From contig NZ_JAHXGQ010000010.1 of assembly GCF_019375475.1 (NCBI RefSeq), positions 124,001 through 188,000 of the forward strand: a DNA stretch of 64,000 bases, in the 5' to 3' direction. Positions 6,606-15,446 of this stretch are shown in pieces; within the stretch, counting starts at the first letter, position 1, and each line of letters opens with the position of its first letter. A program made the translations under genes and the position numbers. A model generated the notes under the pieces. That model was not told the DNA's origin. It did not search any database and saw only the letters and a list, made by a program, of their open reading frames with translations. This stretch comes from Saccharothrix obliqua. GTDB taxonomy: Bacteria; Actinomycetota; Actinomycetes; Mycobacteriales; Pseudonocardiaceae.

Positions 6606-9080
6606 ATGACACTTACCGACCTGCTGCCACCAGAAGCCGACCCCGATGTCCTCTACGAGACCTTCGCCGAGTGGGCGCAGGGGCGGGGGTTGGAGCTTTA
6701 TCCCGCGCAGCAGGAGGCGTTGATCGAGATCGTCTCCGGCTCGAACGTCATCCTCAGCACGCCCACCGGCTCGGGCAAGAGCCTGGTCGCCATCGGCGCC
6801 CACTTCGCCGCCCTCGCCGAAGGGAAGCGGACGTACTACACGGCGCCCATCAAAGCGCTCGTCTCCGAGAAGTTCTTCGCCCTGGTCGACACGTTCGGCG
6901 CGGAGAACGTCGGGATGATGACCGGGGACGCCAGCGTCAACGAGGGCGCGCCCATCATCTGCTGCACGGCCGAGATCCTGGCGAACATCGCGCTCCGGGA
7001 CGGCGCCGCGGCGGACGTCGGGCAGGTCGTCATGGACGAGTTCCACTTCTACTCCGAGCCCGACCGGGGCTGGGCGTGGCAGGTGCCGCTGATCGAGCTG
7101 CCGAACGCGCAGTTCCTGCTGATGTCCGCGACCCTGGGCGACGTCGCCTTCTTCGAGAAGGACCTGACCCGCCGCACGGGCCGGCCGACCACCTCGGTGC
7201 GCTCCGCCGAACGCCCGGTGCCGCTGAACTTCCAGTACGTCCTCACGCCCCTGCACGAAACCATCGAAGAACTCCTGCACGGCCGGGAAGCGCCGATCTA
7301 CGTCGTCCACTTCACGCAGGCGTCGGCGCTGGAACGGGCGCAGTCGTTGATGAGCGTCAACGTCGCCACGCGCGCCGAGAAGGACGCCATCGCGTCCACG
7401 ATCGGCCGGTTCCGCTTCACCTCCGGCTTCGGGAAAACGCTTTCCCGCCTCGTCCGCCACGGCATCGGCGTGCACCACGCGGGCATGCTGCCGAAGTACC
7501 GCCGCCTGGTGGAGCAGCTCGCCCAGGCGGGCCTGCTGAAGGTCATCTGCGGCACGGACACGCTGGGCGTCGGCATCAACGTCCCGATCCGCACGGTCGT
7601 CTTCACGGCCCTCGCCAAGTACGACGGCACGCGCACCCGCCACCTGAAGGCACGCGAGTTCCACCAGATCGCGGGCCGCGCGGGCCGGGCGGGCTACGAC
7701 ACGGTGGGCACCGTGGTGGTCCAGGCCCCGGATCACGTGGTGGAGAACGAGAAGGCCCTCGCCAAGGCGGGCGACGACCCGAAGAAGCGCCGGAAGGTGG
7801 TGCGCAAGAAGGCGCCGGACGGGTTCGTGTCGTGGAGCGAGCAGACGTTCGAGCGCCTGAAGAACGCGGAACCCGAACCGCTCACGTCGAGCTTCGCGGT
7901 GAGCCACGCGATGCTGTTGAACGTGATCGGCCGGCCGGGCGACACGTTCGCCGCGATGCGGCACCTCCTGGAGGACAACCACGAGGACCGGCCCGCGCAG
8001 CGCAAGCACGTCCTGCGCGCCATCTCGATGTACCGGGCGCTGCTGGCGGCGGGCGTGGTGGAGCGGGACGGGCCCGACATCCGGCTGACCGTGGACCTCC
8101 AGGTGAACTTCGCCCTCAACCAGCCGCTGTCGCCGTTCGCGCTGGCCGCGATCGAGCTGCTGGACCGCGACTCACCCGGCTACGCGCTGGACGTGCTCTC
8201 CATCATCGAGTCCACTTTGGACGACCCGCGCCAGGTGCTGTCGGCGCAGGAGCACAAGGCGCGCGGCGAGGCGATCGGCGCGATGAAGGCCGACGGCATC
8301 GAGTACGACCAGCGGATGGAGCTGCTGGAGGAGGTCACGCACCCGAAGCCGCTGGCGGAGCTGCTGGAGGCCGCGTTCACCACGTACCGGCGCGGCCACC
8401 CGTGGGTCGCCGACCACCACCTGTCGCCGAAGTCGGTGGTGCGGGACATGTTCGAGCGGGCGATGACGTTCGCCGAGTACGTCTCGCACTACCAGCTCGC
8501 GCGGTCCGAGGGCCTGGTGCTGCGCTACCTCGCCGACGCGTACAAGGCGTTGCGCCAAACCGTGCCCGAGGACGCGAAGACCGAGGACCTGAACGACCTG
8601 GTGGAGTGGCTGGGCGAACTGGTGCGCCAGGTCGACTCCAGCCTGCTGGACGAGTGGGAGAAGCTGCGCAACCCGGGCGCGGAGGCCGTGGTCGAGGAGG
8701 CGCCGCCCGCGGTGACGCGCAACGCGCGGGCGTTCCGGGTGCTGGTGCGCAACGCGTTGTTCCGCCGGGTGGAGCTGGCGGCACGCCGCGACTACTGGCA
8801 GCTGGGGCAGCTCGACGGCGAGGCCGGCTGGTCGGCGGAGGCGTGGCAGGAAGCGCTCGACCCGTACTTCGAGCTGCACGACGGGATCAACACGGGCCCG
8901 GACGCACGCGGCCCGGCGTTGCTGTCCATCACCGAGGAACCGGACCGCTGGCTGGTGCGGCAGGCGTTCGACGACCCGGCGAAGGACCGCGACTGGGGTT
9001 TCACGGCCGAGGTGGACCTGGCGGCGTCGGACGAGACGGGAACGGCGGTGCTGCGGGTCACCGAAGTCGGCGAGCTGTAG
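6606..9080 (+). CDS. DEAD/DEAH-box helicase with C-terminal DUF3516
   Basis: An 824-aa superfamily 2 helicase. Motifs in order are Q-motif-like LYPAQQEAL, motif I TPTGSGKS (about residues 55-65), TAPIKALV, motif II DEFHFY, motif III SATLGD, GVHHAGMLPKYR and motif VI QIAGRAGRAGYD. The C-terminal half (after about 450) matches the actinobacterial DUF3516 helicases, thought to act on RNA. Motif II reads DEFH rather than DEAD/DExH. The start is set at 6606 because a strong -10 lies just upstream. The frame can extend nine codons further to a GTG. It stands alone between intergenic DNA and the AfsR-type regulator. Confidence 0.93.
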   Translation: MTLTDLLPPEADPDVLYETFAEWAQGRGLELYPAQQEALIEIVSGSNVILSTPTGSGKSLVAIGAHFAALAEGKRTYYTAPIKALVSEKFFALVDTFGAENVGMMTGDASVNEGAPIICCTAEILANIALRDGAAADVGQVVMDEFHFYSEPDRGWAWQVPLIELPNAQFLLMSATLGDVAFFEKDLTRRTGRPTTSVRSAERPVPLNFQYVLTPLHETIEELLHGREAPIYVVHFTQASALERAQSLMSVNVATRAEKDAIASTIGRFRFTSGFGKTLSRLVRHGIGVHHAGMLPKYRRLVEQLAQAGLLKVICGTDTLGVGINVPIRTVVFTALAKYDGTRTRHLKAREFHQIAGRAGRAGYDTVGTVVVQAPDHVVENEKALAKAGDDPKKRRKVVRKKAPDGFVSWSEQTFERLKNAEPEPLTSSFAVSHAMLLNVIGRPGDTFAAMRHLLEDNHEDRPAQRKHVLRAISMYRALLAAGVVERDGPDIRLTVDLQVNFALNQPLSPFALAAIELLDRDSPGYALDVLSIIESTLDDPRQVLSAQEHKARGEAIGAMKADGIEYDQRMELLEEVTHPKPLAELLEAAFTTYRRGHPWVADHHLSPKSVVRDMFERAMTFAEYVSHYQLARSEGLVLRYLADAYKALRQTVPEDAKTEDLNDLVEWLGELVRQVDSSLLDEWEKLRNPGAEAVVEEAPPAVTRNARAFRVLVRNALFRRVELAARRDYWQLGQLDGEAGWSAEAWQEALDPYFELHDGINTGPDARGPALLSITEEPDRWLVRQAFDDPAKDRDWGFTAEVDLAASDETGTAVLRVTEVGEL

Positions 9081-9153
9081 TTCTCGGGCCATCCGGTGGT
9101 ACTCCCCCGGCGGGCCGGGCAGCAGCATGTCATGGTCGGGAGGGAGCGGGCGC

Positions 9154-12117
9154 TTGACCCTGTCGCGGGACGAGTTCGGCGTGCTGGGACCGCTGCTGGT
9201 GCGCCGGGCCGGGCGGCTGGTCCCGATCACGGCCGCCAAGCACCGGATCGTCCTGGCGACGCTGCTGCTCGGCGCGAACCGCGTGGTGCCCGCGAGCGAC
9301 CTGATCCGCCGGGTGTGGGGCGAGGCGCCGCCGGACCGGGCCGCGCAGACCCTGCCGGTGTACGTGATGCGGTTGCGCCGGGCGCTGGGCGAGCCGCGGC
9401 TGATCCACACCGCCCCGACGGGCTACCGGATCGACGTGCCGCGGGACGCGCTGGACCTGCACCGGTTCACGGACCTCGCGGAGCGGGGCGCGGCGCTGGC
9501 GGCGCGGGAGGACTTCACCGGCGCGTGCCGGGCGTACGAGGAGGCGTTGGGCCACTGGCGGGGCGCGGCGCTGGTGGACGTGCCGTCGGCGTCGCTGCAC
9601 GAGACGGAGGCGCCGGGCCTGGCGGAGCACCGGCTCCGGGTGACCTCGGAGCTGGTGGAGGTGAAGCTGCGGCTGGGCCGGTGCGACGAGGTGATCGCGG
9701 ACCTGCGGCGGCTGACGGCGCGGCACCCGCTGCGGGAGCGGTTCTGGTCGCAGCTGATGGTGGCGTTGTACCGGGTGGACCGGCAGGCGGACGCGCTGGA
9801 CGCGTACCGGCAGGCGAGCACGGCGCTGGCGCGTGAGCTGGGGGTGGACCCGAGCGAGGGCCTGCGCTCGGTGCACCACGCGATCCTGACCGGTGACCCG
9901 GCGCTGCTGCTGCCGACGGCGAGCCGGTGGTCGCCGGTGTCGCAGCTGCCCGCGCCGGTGGGCAACTTCGTGGGCCGCGCGGCGGAACTGGCGCGGGTGA
10001 CGGCGTCGCTGGCGCGGTCGGCGGCGACGGTCGTGGTGTGCGGGCCGCCGGGTGTGGGCAAGACGGCGTTCGCGACGTCGGTGGGGCACGCGGTGCGCGA
10101 GCACTACCCGGACGGGCAGCTGTACGTGAACCTGCGCGGGCACTCGACGTCGCCGCCGCTGCCCACGTCGGCGGTGCTGGCGCGGTTCCTGCGCGCGATG
10201 GGCGTGCGGGCGGACCACATCCCGGTGGACGAGGACGACCTGGTGCGCGGCTACCGGGCGCGGCTGCGGGGCAGGCGGGTGCTGATCACCCTGGACAACG
10301 CGGCGTCGGTGGAGCAGGTGCTGCCGCTGCTGCCCGGTGAGGCGGGCTGCTCGGTGGTGGTCACCAGCCGCAACGAGCTGCGTGGTCCGCTGCGGGCGGC
10401 GCGGGTGCGGTTGGACGTGCTGCGCGGCGACGAGGCGTGGCAGCTGCTGGCGCGCTCGCTGGGCCCGGAGACGGCGGCGGAGCGGTTCGACCTGATCGCG
10501 GAGCTGGCGCGGCTGTGCGGTTACCTGCCGCTGGCGCTGCGGATCGCGCTGGGCAACCTGGTGGGCTCGCCGCACGCGGACATCGCGGCGTACGTGGCGG
10601 AGCTGCGCGGCGGTGACCGGTTGGCGGCGCTGGCGGTGGACAACGACGACTCGGCGGCGGTGCGGCGGGCGTTCGACCTGTCGTACGCGGCGTTGCGCCC
10701 GGCGGCGGCGCGGTTGTTCCGGCTGGTGGGGTTGGCGCCGGGGCCGGACCTGAGCGCGTTCGGCGCGGCGGCGCTGCTGGGCGCGCCGGAGGCGGAGGCG
10801 CGGCGGCTGCTGGACGAGCTGGCGTCGGCGCACCTGGTGCAGCGGGTGGGCGCGGACCGGTTCGCGCTGCACGACCTGCTGCACGAGTACGCGGCGGACC
10901 GCGCGGCGGCGGCGGGCGAGGACCTGGCGGCGGCGCGGCGGCGGCTGTTCGACTGGTACCTGCGGACGGCGGTCGAGGTCGGCGACGTGCTGTACCCGGA
11001 GCTGCGGCGGCCGGAGGAGCCGCGGCGCGCGGTGTTGACGGCGGACGCGGCGCGCGCGTGGTTGTCGGCGGAGCGGCCGAGCGTGCTGGCGGCCACCGAG
11101 CACTGCGCGGCGGAGGGTCCGCTGCCGATGGCGTGGCGGCTGATCGACGCGGTGAGCGGGTACTTCGGCACGCACGGGCACCACGTGGAGTTCCTGCGGG
11201 CGATCCGGGCGGCGCTGGGCGCGGCGCGGCAGGCGGGTGACGCCGACGCCGAGACGTCGATGCTGGTGTGGCTCGCGGCGGAGCACCGGAACCTGGGCAA
11301 CCCGCGCACGGCGCGGCGGTACCTGCGGGAGGCGTCGCCGACGGGCCGGACGCGGTGGCTGCACGCGGGTCTGGCCGGGGTGGTGCTCCTGGAGCTGGGC
11401 GAGTTGGAGGCCGCGGCGGCGGAGTTCGCGCGGCTGGCGGACCTGGGCGACGTGCTGCCGTCCGTGCCGCACGTGCGGGTGGGCGCGCTGGCCGGGCTGG
11501 GCGCGCTGCACCTGATGCGGGGCGAGCCGGACCACGCGGAGCGGCACCTGGTGGCGGGTCTGGCGCTGGCCCGCGCCGCGACCGGCCGGAACCTGGTGGC
11601 GACGTGCGCCGCCCTGCTCGGCCGCTGCCACTCGGCACGCGGTGACCACGCGCGGGGCGTGGCGTTGCTGCGTGACGCGTTGGCGGACTGGTACCGGACG
11701 GGTGCGCGGCACGCGCGGGCGGACGGGATGGCGCACCTGGCGACGGCGCTGTGCCTGGGCGGCGACCCCGGCGAGGCGTTGCGGACGGCGCAGCGGTCGC
11801 TGGCGCTGGCGCAGGAGCTGGGCGGCAGCCCGCGCATCGAGTGCGAGGTGCACAACGCGCTGGGCCTGGTGCTGCGGCACCTGGGTGAGCCGGACCGGTC
11901 GGTGGCGGCGCACCTGCGCGCGCTGGAGCTGGCGACGGCGTGCGACTTCCGGTACGGGGTGGCGTGGTCGCACCTGCACCTGGTGCGGGCGATGGCGGCG
12001 GACGGTCGGCGCGCGGACGCGGTGCGGCACGCGCGGATCGGTCACGACCTGGCGGTGCGGGTGGGGTTCGGCGCGGTGGCGGCCGAGGCGGCGGCTTCGC
12101 TCGCCGAGTTGGGCTGA
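9154..12117 (+). CDS. AfsR/SARP-type regulator: OmpR-HTH, BTAD, NB-ARC, TPR
   Basis: A 987-aa STAND regulator. Residues about 1-90 form an OmpR/PhoB-type winged helix, 95-240 a bacterial transcriptional activation domain, about 270-560 an NB-ARC ATPase (Walker A GPPGVGKTAF, sensor VVVTSRNEL), then arrayed TPR helices to the end. This is the AfsR layout, which activates secondary-metabolite genes in streptomycetes. The TTG at 9154 is favoured because GGGAGGGAG sits seven bases upstream. An ATG nine codons earlier is possible. No biosynthetic gene adjoins it directly, so its targets are unknown. Confidence 0.9.
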   Translation: MTLSRDEFGVLGPLLVRRAGRLVPITAAKHRIVLATLLLGANRVVPASDLIRRVWGEAPPDRAAQTLPVYVMRLRRALGEPRLIHTAPTGYRIDVPRDALDLHRFTDLAERGAALAAREDFTGACRAYEEALGHWRGAALVDVPSASLHETEAPGLAEHRLRVTSELVEVKLRLGRCDEVIADLRRLTARHPLRERFWSQLMVALYRVDRQADALDAYRQASTALARELGVDPSEGLRSVHHAILTGDPALLLPTASRWSPVSQLPAPVGNFVGRAAELARVTASLARSAATVVVCGPPGVGKTAFATSVGHAVREHYPDGQLYVNLRGHSTSPPLPTSAVLARFLRAMGVRADHIPVDEDDLVRGYRARLRGRRVLITLDNAASVEQVLPLLPGEAGCSVVVTSRNELRGPLRAARVRLDVLRGDEAWQLLARSLGPETAAERFDLIAELARLCGYLPLALRIALGNLVGSPHADIAAYVAELRGGDRLAALAVDNDDSAAVRRAFDLSYAALRPAAARLFRLVGLAPGPDLSAFGAAALLGAPEAEARRLLDELASAHLVQRVGADRFALHDLLHEYAADRAAAAGEDLAAARRRLFDWYLRTAVEVGDVLYPELRRPEEPRRAVLTADAARAWLSAERPSVLAATEHCAAEGPLPMAWRLIDAVSGYFGTHGHHVEFLRAIRAALGAARQAGDADAETSMLVWLAAEHRNLGNPRTARRYLREASPTGRTRWLHAGLAGVVLLELGELEAAAAEFARLADLGDVLPSVPHVRVGALAGLGALHLMRGEPDHAERHLVAGLALARAATGRNLVATCAALLGRCHSARGDHARGVALLRDALADWYRTGARHARADGMAHLATALCLGGDPGEALRTAQRSLALAQELGGSPRIECEVHNALGLVLRHLGEPDRSVAAHLRALELATACDFRYGVAWSHLHLVRAMAADGRRADAVRHARIGHDLAVRVGFGAVAAEAAASLAELG

Positions 12118-12200
12118 GCCGATTGAGACCGTGTTGACCTTGGTGTCCTGGCGGCGGAGCATGGTGTTCTTCCGGTACTGGGCCGACTCGGGGGCGTGCG

Positions 12201-12491
12201 ATGGATACCGACCGGTGGTGCGCCGAGGCGCCCGCGTCGGCGGCGGAGCTGGCGGAGCGGCTCGCGGAGCTGGCGCGGTGGGCGAACCGGTGGTCCGAAG
12301 CGGTGGCGGGGCTGCGGGAGCCGACGCGGCGCTGGGCGGGTGTCGCGGCGGCGGCCTCGGTGTCGCTCGCGGCGCGGCGCGCGGAGGAGGCGTTCCTGGA
12401 GCTGGAGGTGACGTTGGGCGACGTGCGGGCGGCCGGGCGGTCATTGCCCCCGGCCGCCTCCAGGGGTGAGGATGGCCGTCCCACGGTCTGA
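12201..12491 (+). CDS. Small hypothetical protein, 96 aa
   Basis: An ATG-initiated frame of 96 codons between the AfsR-type gene and the LytTR regulator. Residues about 13-85 are rich in Ala, Glu and Arg with heptad-like spacing and should form amphipathic helices (AELAERLAELARWANRW). No family was recognised. Codon composition fits a real gene, but no clear Shine-Dalgarno precedes the ATG. It could be a small helical partner of a neighbour or a chance frame. Confidence 0.45.
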   Translation: MDTDRWCAEAPASAAELAERLAELARWANRWSEAVAGLREPTRRWAGVAAAASVSLAARRAEEAFLELEVTLGDVRAAGRSLPPAASRGEDGRPTV

Positions 12492-12517
12492 TACCGCTGT
12501 CGACCCATAGGACTTCC

Positions 12518-13357
12518 ATGACGTCAGGACTGCCCTGCCCGGTCTGCGAGGGACCGGAACGCCGCGGTGCGCTGGAGCGCACGCTCCGGGTGCTCGCGGT
12601 GGACGACGAGGCTCCTGCCCTGGACGACCTGGTGTACCTGCTGAAGTCCGATCCGCGGGTGGCGCACGTGGAGGCCGTCACGGACGCCACGAAGGCGTTG
12701 CGGACGCTGCACCGGGCGATGGACGCGGGTCAGTCGGTGGACGCGGTGTTCCTGGACATCCGGATGCCGGGCCTGGACGGACTGGACCTGGCGCGGGTGC
12801 TGTCGCGGTTCGCGCAGCCGCCGCCGATCGTGTTCGTCACCGCCCACCAGGAACCCGCGGTGGAGGCGTTCGAGCTGAAGGCGCTGGACTACCTGCTCAA
12901 GCCGGTGCGGCCGGAGCGGCTGGCCGAGTCGGTGCACCGGATCGTGCACGAGGTGCTGGACGCGAAGGGCGGACCGGAACCGCCGCCCGCGCCCGCGACG
13001 AAAGCGCCGGACGTGGGTGACGAGGTGATCCCGGTGGAACTGGGCGGTGTCACCCGGTTCATCCGGCTCGCCGACATCCGGTACGTGGAGGCGCACGGGG
13101 ATTACGCGCGCCTGCACACGGCGACGGGCAGCGGGCTGGTGCGGGCCGCGTTGAACGGGTTGGAGGAGCGCTGGCGGTCCGCCGGGTTCGTGCGCATCCA
13201 CCGCAGCCACCTGGTTTCCCTGGGCCACATCGACGAACTGCGCCTGGAGGACGGGCACCTGAGCGTGAACATCGGCGGCGCGGTGCTGCCGGTGAGCCGC
13301 AGGCACGCCCGGCACCTGCGCCAACTCCTGGTGCGGCGCAACCGGCAGCCGTCGTGA
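12518..13357 (+). CDS. LytTR-family response regulator
   Basis: A 279-aa response regulator. The receiver domain runs from about 22 to 145 with acidic pair D29/D30, phosphoacceptor D80 (VFLDIRMPG), and the conserved lysine in LDYLLKPV. After a proline-rich linker comes a LytTR DNA-binding domain (about 170-275) with the typical IRYVEAHGDYARLHT and RIHRSHLVSL segments. The N-terminus carries an unusual CPVC pair at 7-10. It is the first gene of an operon that ends with its likely partner, a LytS-type kinase, with a transporter in between. This suggests regulation of uptake of a small carboxylate. Confidence 0.93.
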   Translation: MTSGLPCPVCEGPERRGALERTLRVLAVDDEAPALDDLVYLLKSDPRVAHVEAVTDATKALRTLHRAMDAGQSVDAVFLDIRMPGLDGLDLARVLSRFAQPPPIVFVTAHQEPAVEAFELKALDYLLKPVRPERLAESVHRIVHEVLDAKGGPEPPPAPATKAPDVGDEVIPVELGGVTRFIRLADIRYVEAHGDYARLHTATGSGLVRAALNGLEERWRSAGFVRIHRSHLVSLGHIDELRLEDGHLSVNIGGAVLPVSRRHARHLRQLLVRRNRQPS

Positions 13358-13740
13358 CCGGACCGGACCGGCCGCACGCGCAGCGCGTGGTCGTCACCAG
13401 TCCGCGGACCCGCGCGCCGCGTGCGCCGCGGCCGTACCCGGCATCGCGGGAGATCGACGAGCAGAGCGAGCTGGGCGCGGTCTACATGCGGTCGCTGGTG
13501 CGAGCGCAGCGGCGGCTGGGACTGGGGTTGTGCGCGGTGGTGTGCGGCAGCGTCGCCGCGCTGCCGCTGGTGTTCGCGCTCGCGCCCGCGGTGGCGGCGC
13601 AACGCGTGCTCGGCGTGCCGCTGCCGTGGCTGCTGCTCGGTGGCGTGGTGTTCCCGGTGTTCGTGCTGGCGGGCTGGTGCTACGTGCGGCAGGCCGAGCG
13701 CGCGGAACGCGAGTTCGCCGAGCTGGTGGAGCGTTCGTGA
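13354..13740 (+). CDS. Small membrane protein of the symporter operon (DUF485-like)
   Basis: A 128-aa protein whose GTG start overlaps the LytTR stop by four bases. A basic, disordered N-terminus (about 1-45) is followed by a helix with MRSLVRAQRR and two transmembrane segments (about 57-80 and 88-110), ending in a charged tail (ERAEREFAELVE). Small two-helix DUF485 proteins commonly precede acetate-type symporters and are thought to be accessory subunits. Size, topology and position fit that role. Sequence similarity to DUF485 is judged by eye. Confidence 0.75.
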   Translation: MTGPDRPHAQRVVVTSPRTRAPRAPRPYPASREIDEQSELGAVYMRSLVRAQRRLGLGLCAVVCGSVAALPLVFALAPAVAAQRVLGVPLPWLLLGGVVFPVFVLAGWCYVRQAERAEREFAELVERS

Positions 13741-15446
13741 ACAGCACGTACGGCATCGTCGCCGTGCTGGCGGTGGCGATCGGCACGGCGTTGGTGGGCA
13801 CGTACGGGCTGCGGATCTCGCGGACCACTTCGGACTTCTTCGTGGCGTCGCGGACGGTGTCGCCGTGGTGGAACGCGTCGGCGATCGGCGGCGAGTACCT
13901 GTCGGCGGCGTCCTTCGTGGGCATCGCCGGGCTGATCTTCGCGCACGGGCCGGACATGCTGTGGTTCCCGGTCGGCTACACGGCGGGGTACCTGGTGCTG
14001 CTGGCCCTGGTCGCCGCGCCGTTGCGGCGCAGCGGCGCGTACACGCTGCCGGACTTCGCGGAGGCCAGGTTCGGTTCGCCCGCGGTGCGCGCGGTGGCGA
14101 GCGTGCTGGCGCTGGGCATCGGGTGGCTGTACCTGCTGCCGCAGTTGCAGGGCGCGGGTCTGACGCTGCACACGCTGACCGGCGCGCCGGACTGGGTGGG
14201 CGCGTTGCTGGTGGCGGCGGTGGTGACGGCGAACGTCACCTCCGGCGGGATGCGCAGCGTCACGTTCGTGCAGGCGTTCCAATACTGGCTCAAGGTCACC
14301 GCGATCACCGTGCCCGTGGTGTTCCTGGTGATGGCGTGGCACGCGCACGGCGCGCGGGACCTGACCGCGCCGGAGCTACCGGTGTTCCCGCGTGAGACGG
14401 TCGTGACGTTCGACGCGGACACGGTGGTGCACGTGGACGAGCCGGTGGTGTTCGGCGGCACGGGCGTGGTGGACGGACGAGCGGTGACGGGGTCGACGGC
14501 GCTGGCGGTGGGCGACCACACCATCGCGGCCGGGTCGCGGCTGCTGGCGCCGGCGGGCGCGGCGGTGCCCCGGGTGTCGTCGATACCGCACAACACCAAC
14601 GAAACGTGGGCGATGCCCCTGCGCGGCGGTGAGAGCTTCCCGCTGTACGCGGTGTACTCGCTGATCATCGCGACGTTCCTGGGCACCATGGGCCTGCCGC
14701 ACGTGATCGTTCGCTTCTACACCAACCCGAACGGCCGCGCCGCGCGCCGCACCACGCTGATCGTGCTGGCGCTGCTGGGTTTCTTCTACCTGATGCCGCC
14801 GATCTACGGCGCGCTCGGCCGCCTGTACGCGCCGGAGCTGCTGATGACCGGCGACACCGACGCGGTGGTGCTGGTGCTGCCCAGCCGCGTGGTGGACGGG
14901 TTGGGCGGGCACCTGCTGGGCGCGCTGGTGGCGGGTGGCGCGTTCGCGGCGTTCCTGTCGACGTCGTCGGGGTTGATGGTGTCGCTGGCCGGGGTGCTGA
15001 GCCGGGACGTGCTGCGGTTGCGGGGTATCCGCGGTTTCCGGGTGGCGTCGGTGCCGGCGGTGCTGGTGCCGCTGGGCATGACGTGGTTGGTGGGCAAGGT
15101 GCCGGTGGCGGACATGGTGGGGTTGGCGTTCGCGGTGGCGGCGTCGTCGTTGTGCCCGTTGCTGGTGCTGGGGATCTGGAGCACGCGGATCAGCACGGTC
15201 GGTGCGGTCGCCGGGATGCTGGCGGGCGGGGTGCCGGCGTTGGTGGCGGGGCTGGTGACGATCAGCGCGGGCGGTGGCAACGTGTTCCTGGCCCGTCCGG
15301 CGGCGTGGACGGCGCCGCTGGGTTTCGTCGTGATGTACGCGGTGTCGCTGCTGACGCCGCGCCGGGTGCCGGCGGGGGTGAACCACGTGATGGTGCGGTT
15401 GCACGCGCCGGAGAACCTGGGCCTGCGCAGCCAGGACCGGCGGTGA
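13737..15446 (+). CDS. Sodium/solute symporter, cation-acetate (ActP) type
   Basis: A 569-aa SSS-family transporter with about 13 hydrophobic segments. Motifs include the early SDFFVASRTVSPWWNASAIG stretch, the SAASFVGIAGL helix, and GTMGLPHVIVRFYTNP, characteristic of ActP/MctC-like carriers of acetate and other monocarboxylates. A roughly 100-residue soluble loop after helix 6 (from FPRETVVTFDAD to SSIPHNTNE) is typical of actinobacterial members. The GTG start overlaps the preceding stop by four bases. The gene sits inside a LytTR/LytS two-component operon, suggesting substrate-induced expression. Substrate is inferred. Confidence 0.9.
   Translation: MNSTYGIVAVLAVAIGTALVGTYGLRISRTTSDFFVASRTVSPWWNASAIGGEYLSAASFVGIAGLIFAHGPDMLWFPVGYTAGYLVLLALVAAPLRRSGAYTLPDFAEARFGSPAVRAVASVLALGIGWLYLLPQLQGAGLTLHTLTGAPDWVGALLVAAVVTANVTSGGMRSVTFVQAFQYWLKVTAITVPVVFLVMAWHAHGARDLTAPELPVFPRETVVTFDADTVVHVDEPVVFGGTGVVDGRAVTGSTALAVGDHTIAAGSRLLAPAGAAVPRVSSIPHNTNETWAMPLRGGESFPLYAVYSLIIATFLGTMGLPHVIVRFYTNPNGRAARRTTLIVLALLGFFYLMPPIYGALGRLYAPELLMTGDTDAVVLVLPSRVVDGLGGHLLGALVAGGAFAAFLSTSSGLMVSLAGVLSRDVLRLRGIRGFRVASVPAVLVPLGMTWLVGKVPVADMVGLAFAVAASSLCPLLVLGIWSTRISTVGAVAGMLAGGVPALVAGLVTISAGGGNVFLARPAAWTAPLGFVVMYAVSLLTPRRVPAGVNHVMVRLHAPENLGLRSQDRR

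Noticed and set aside
9130..12690. 1186-codon minus-strand frame opposite the AfsR-type regulator
   Set aside because: Composition is dominated by Arg, Gln, His and Pro with no domain. The plus strand carries a full, motif-rich regulator.
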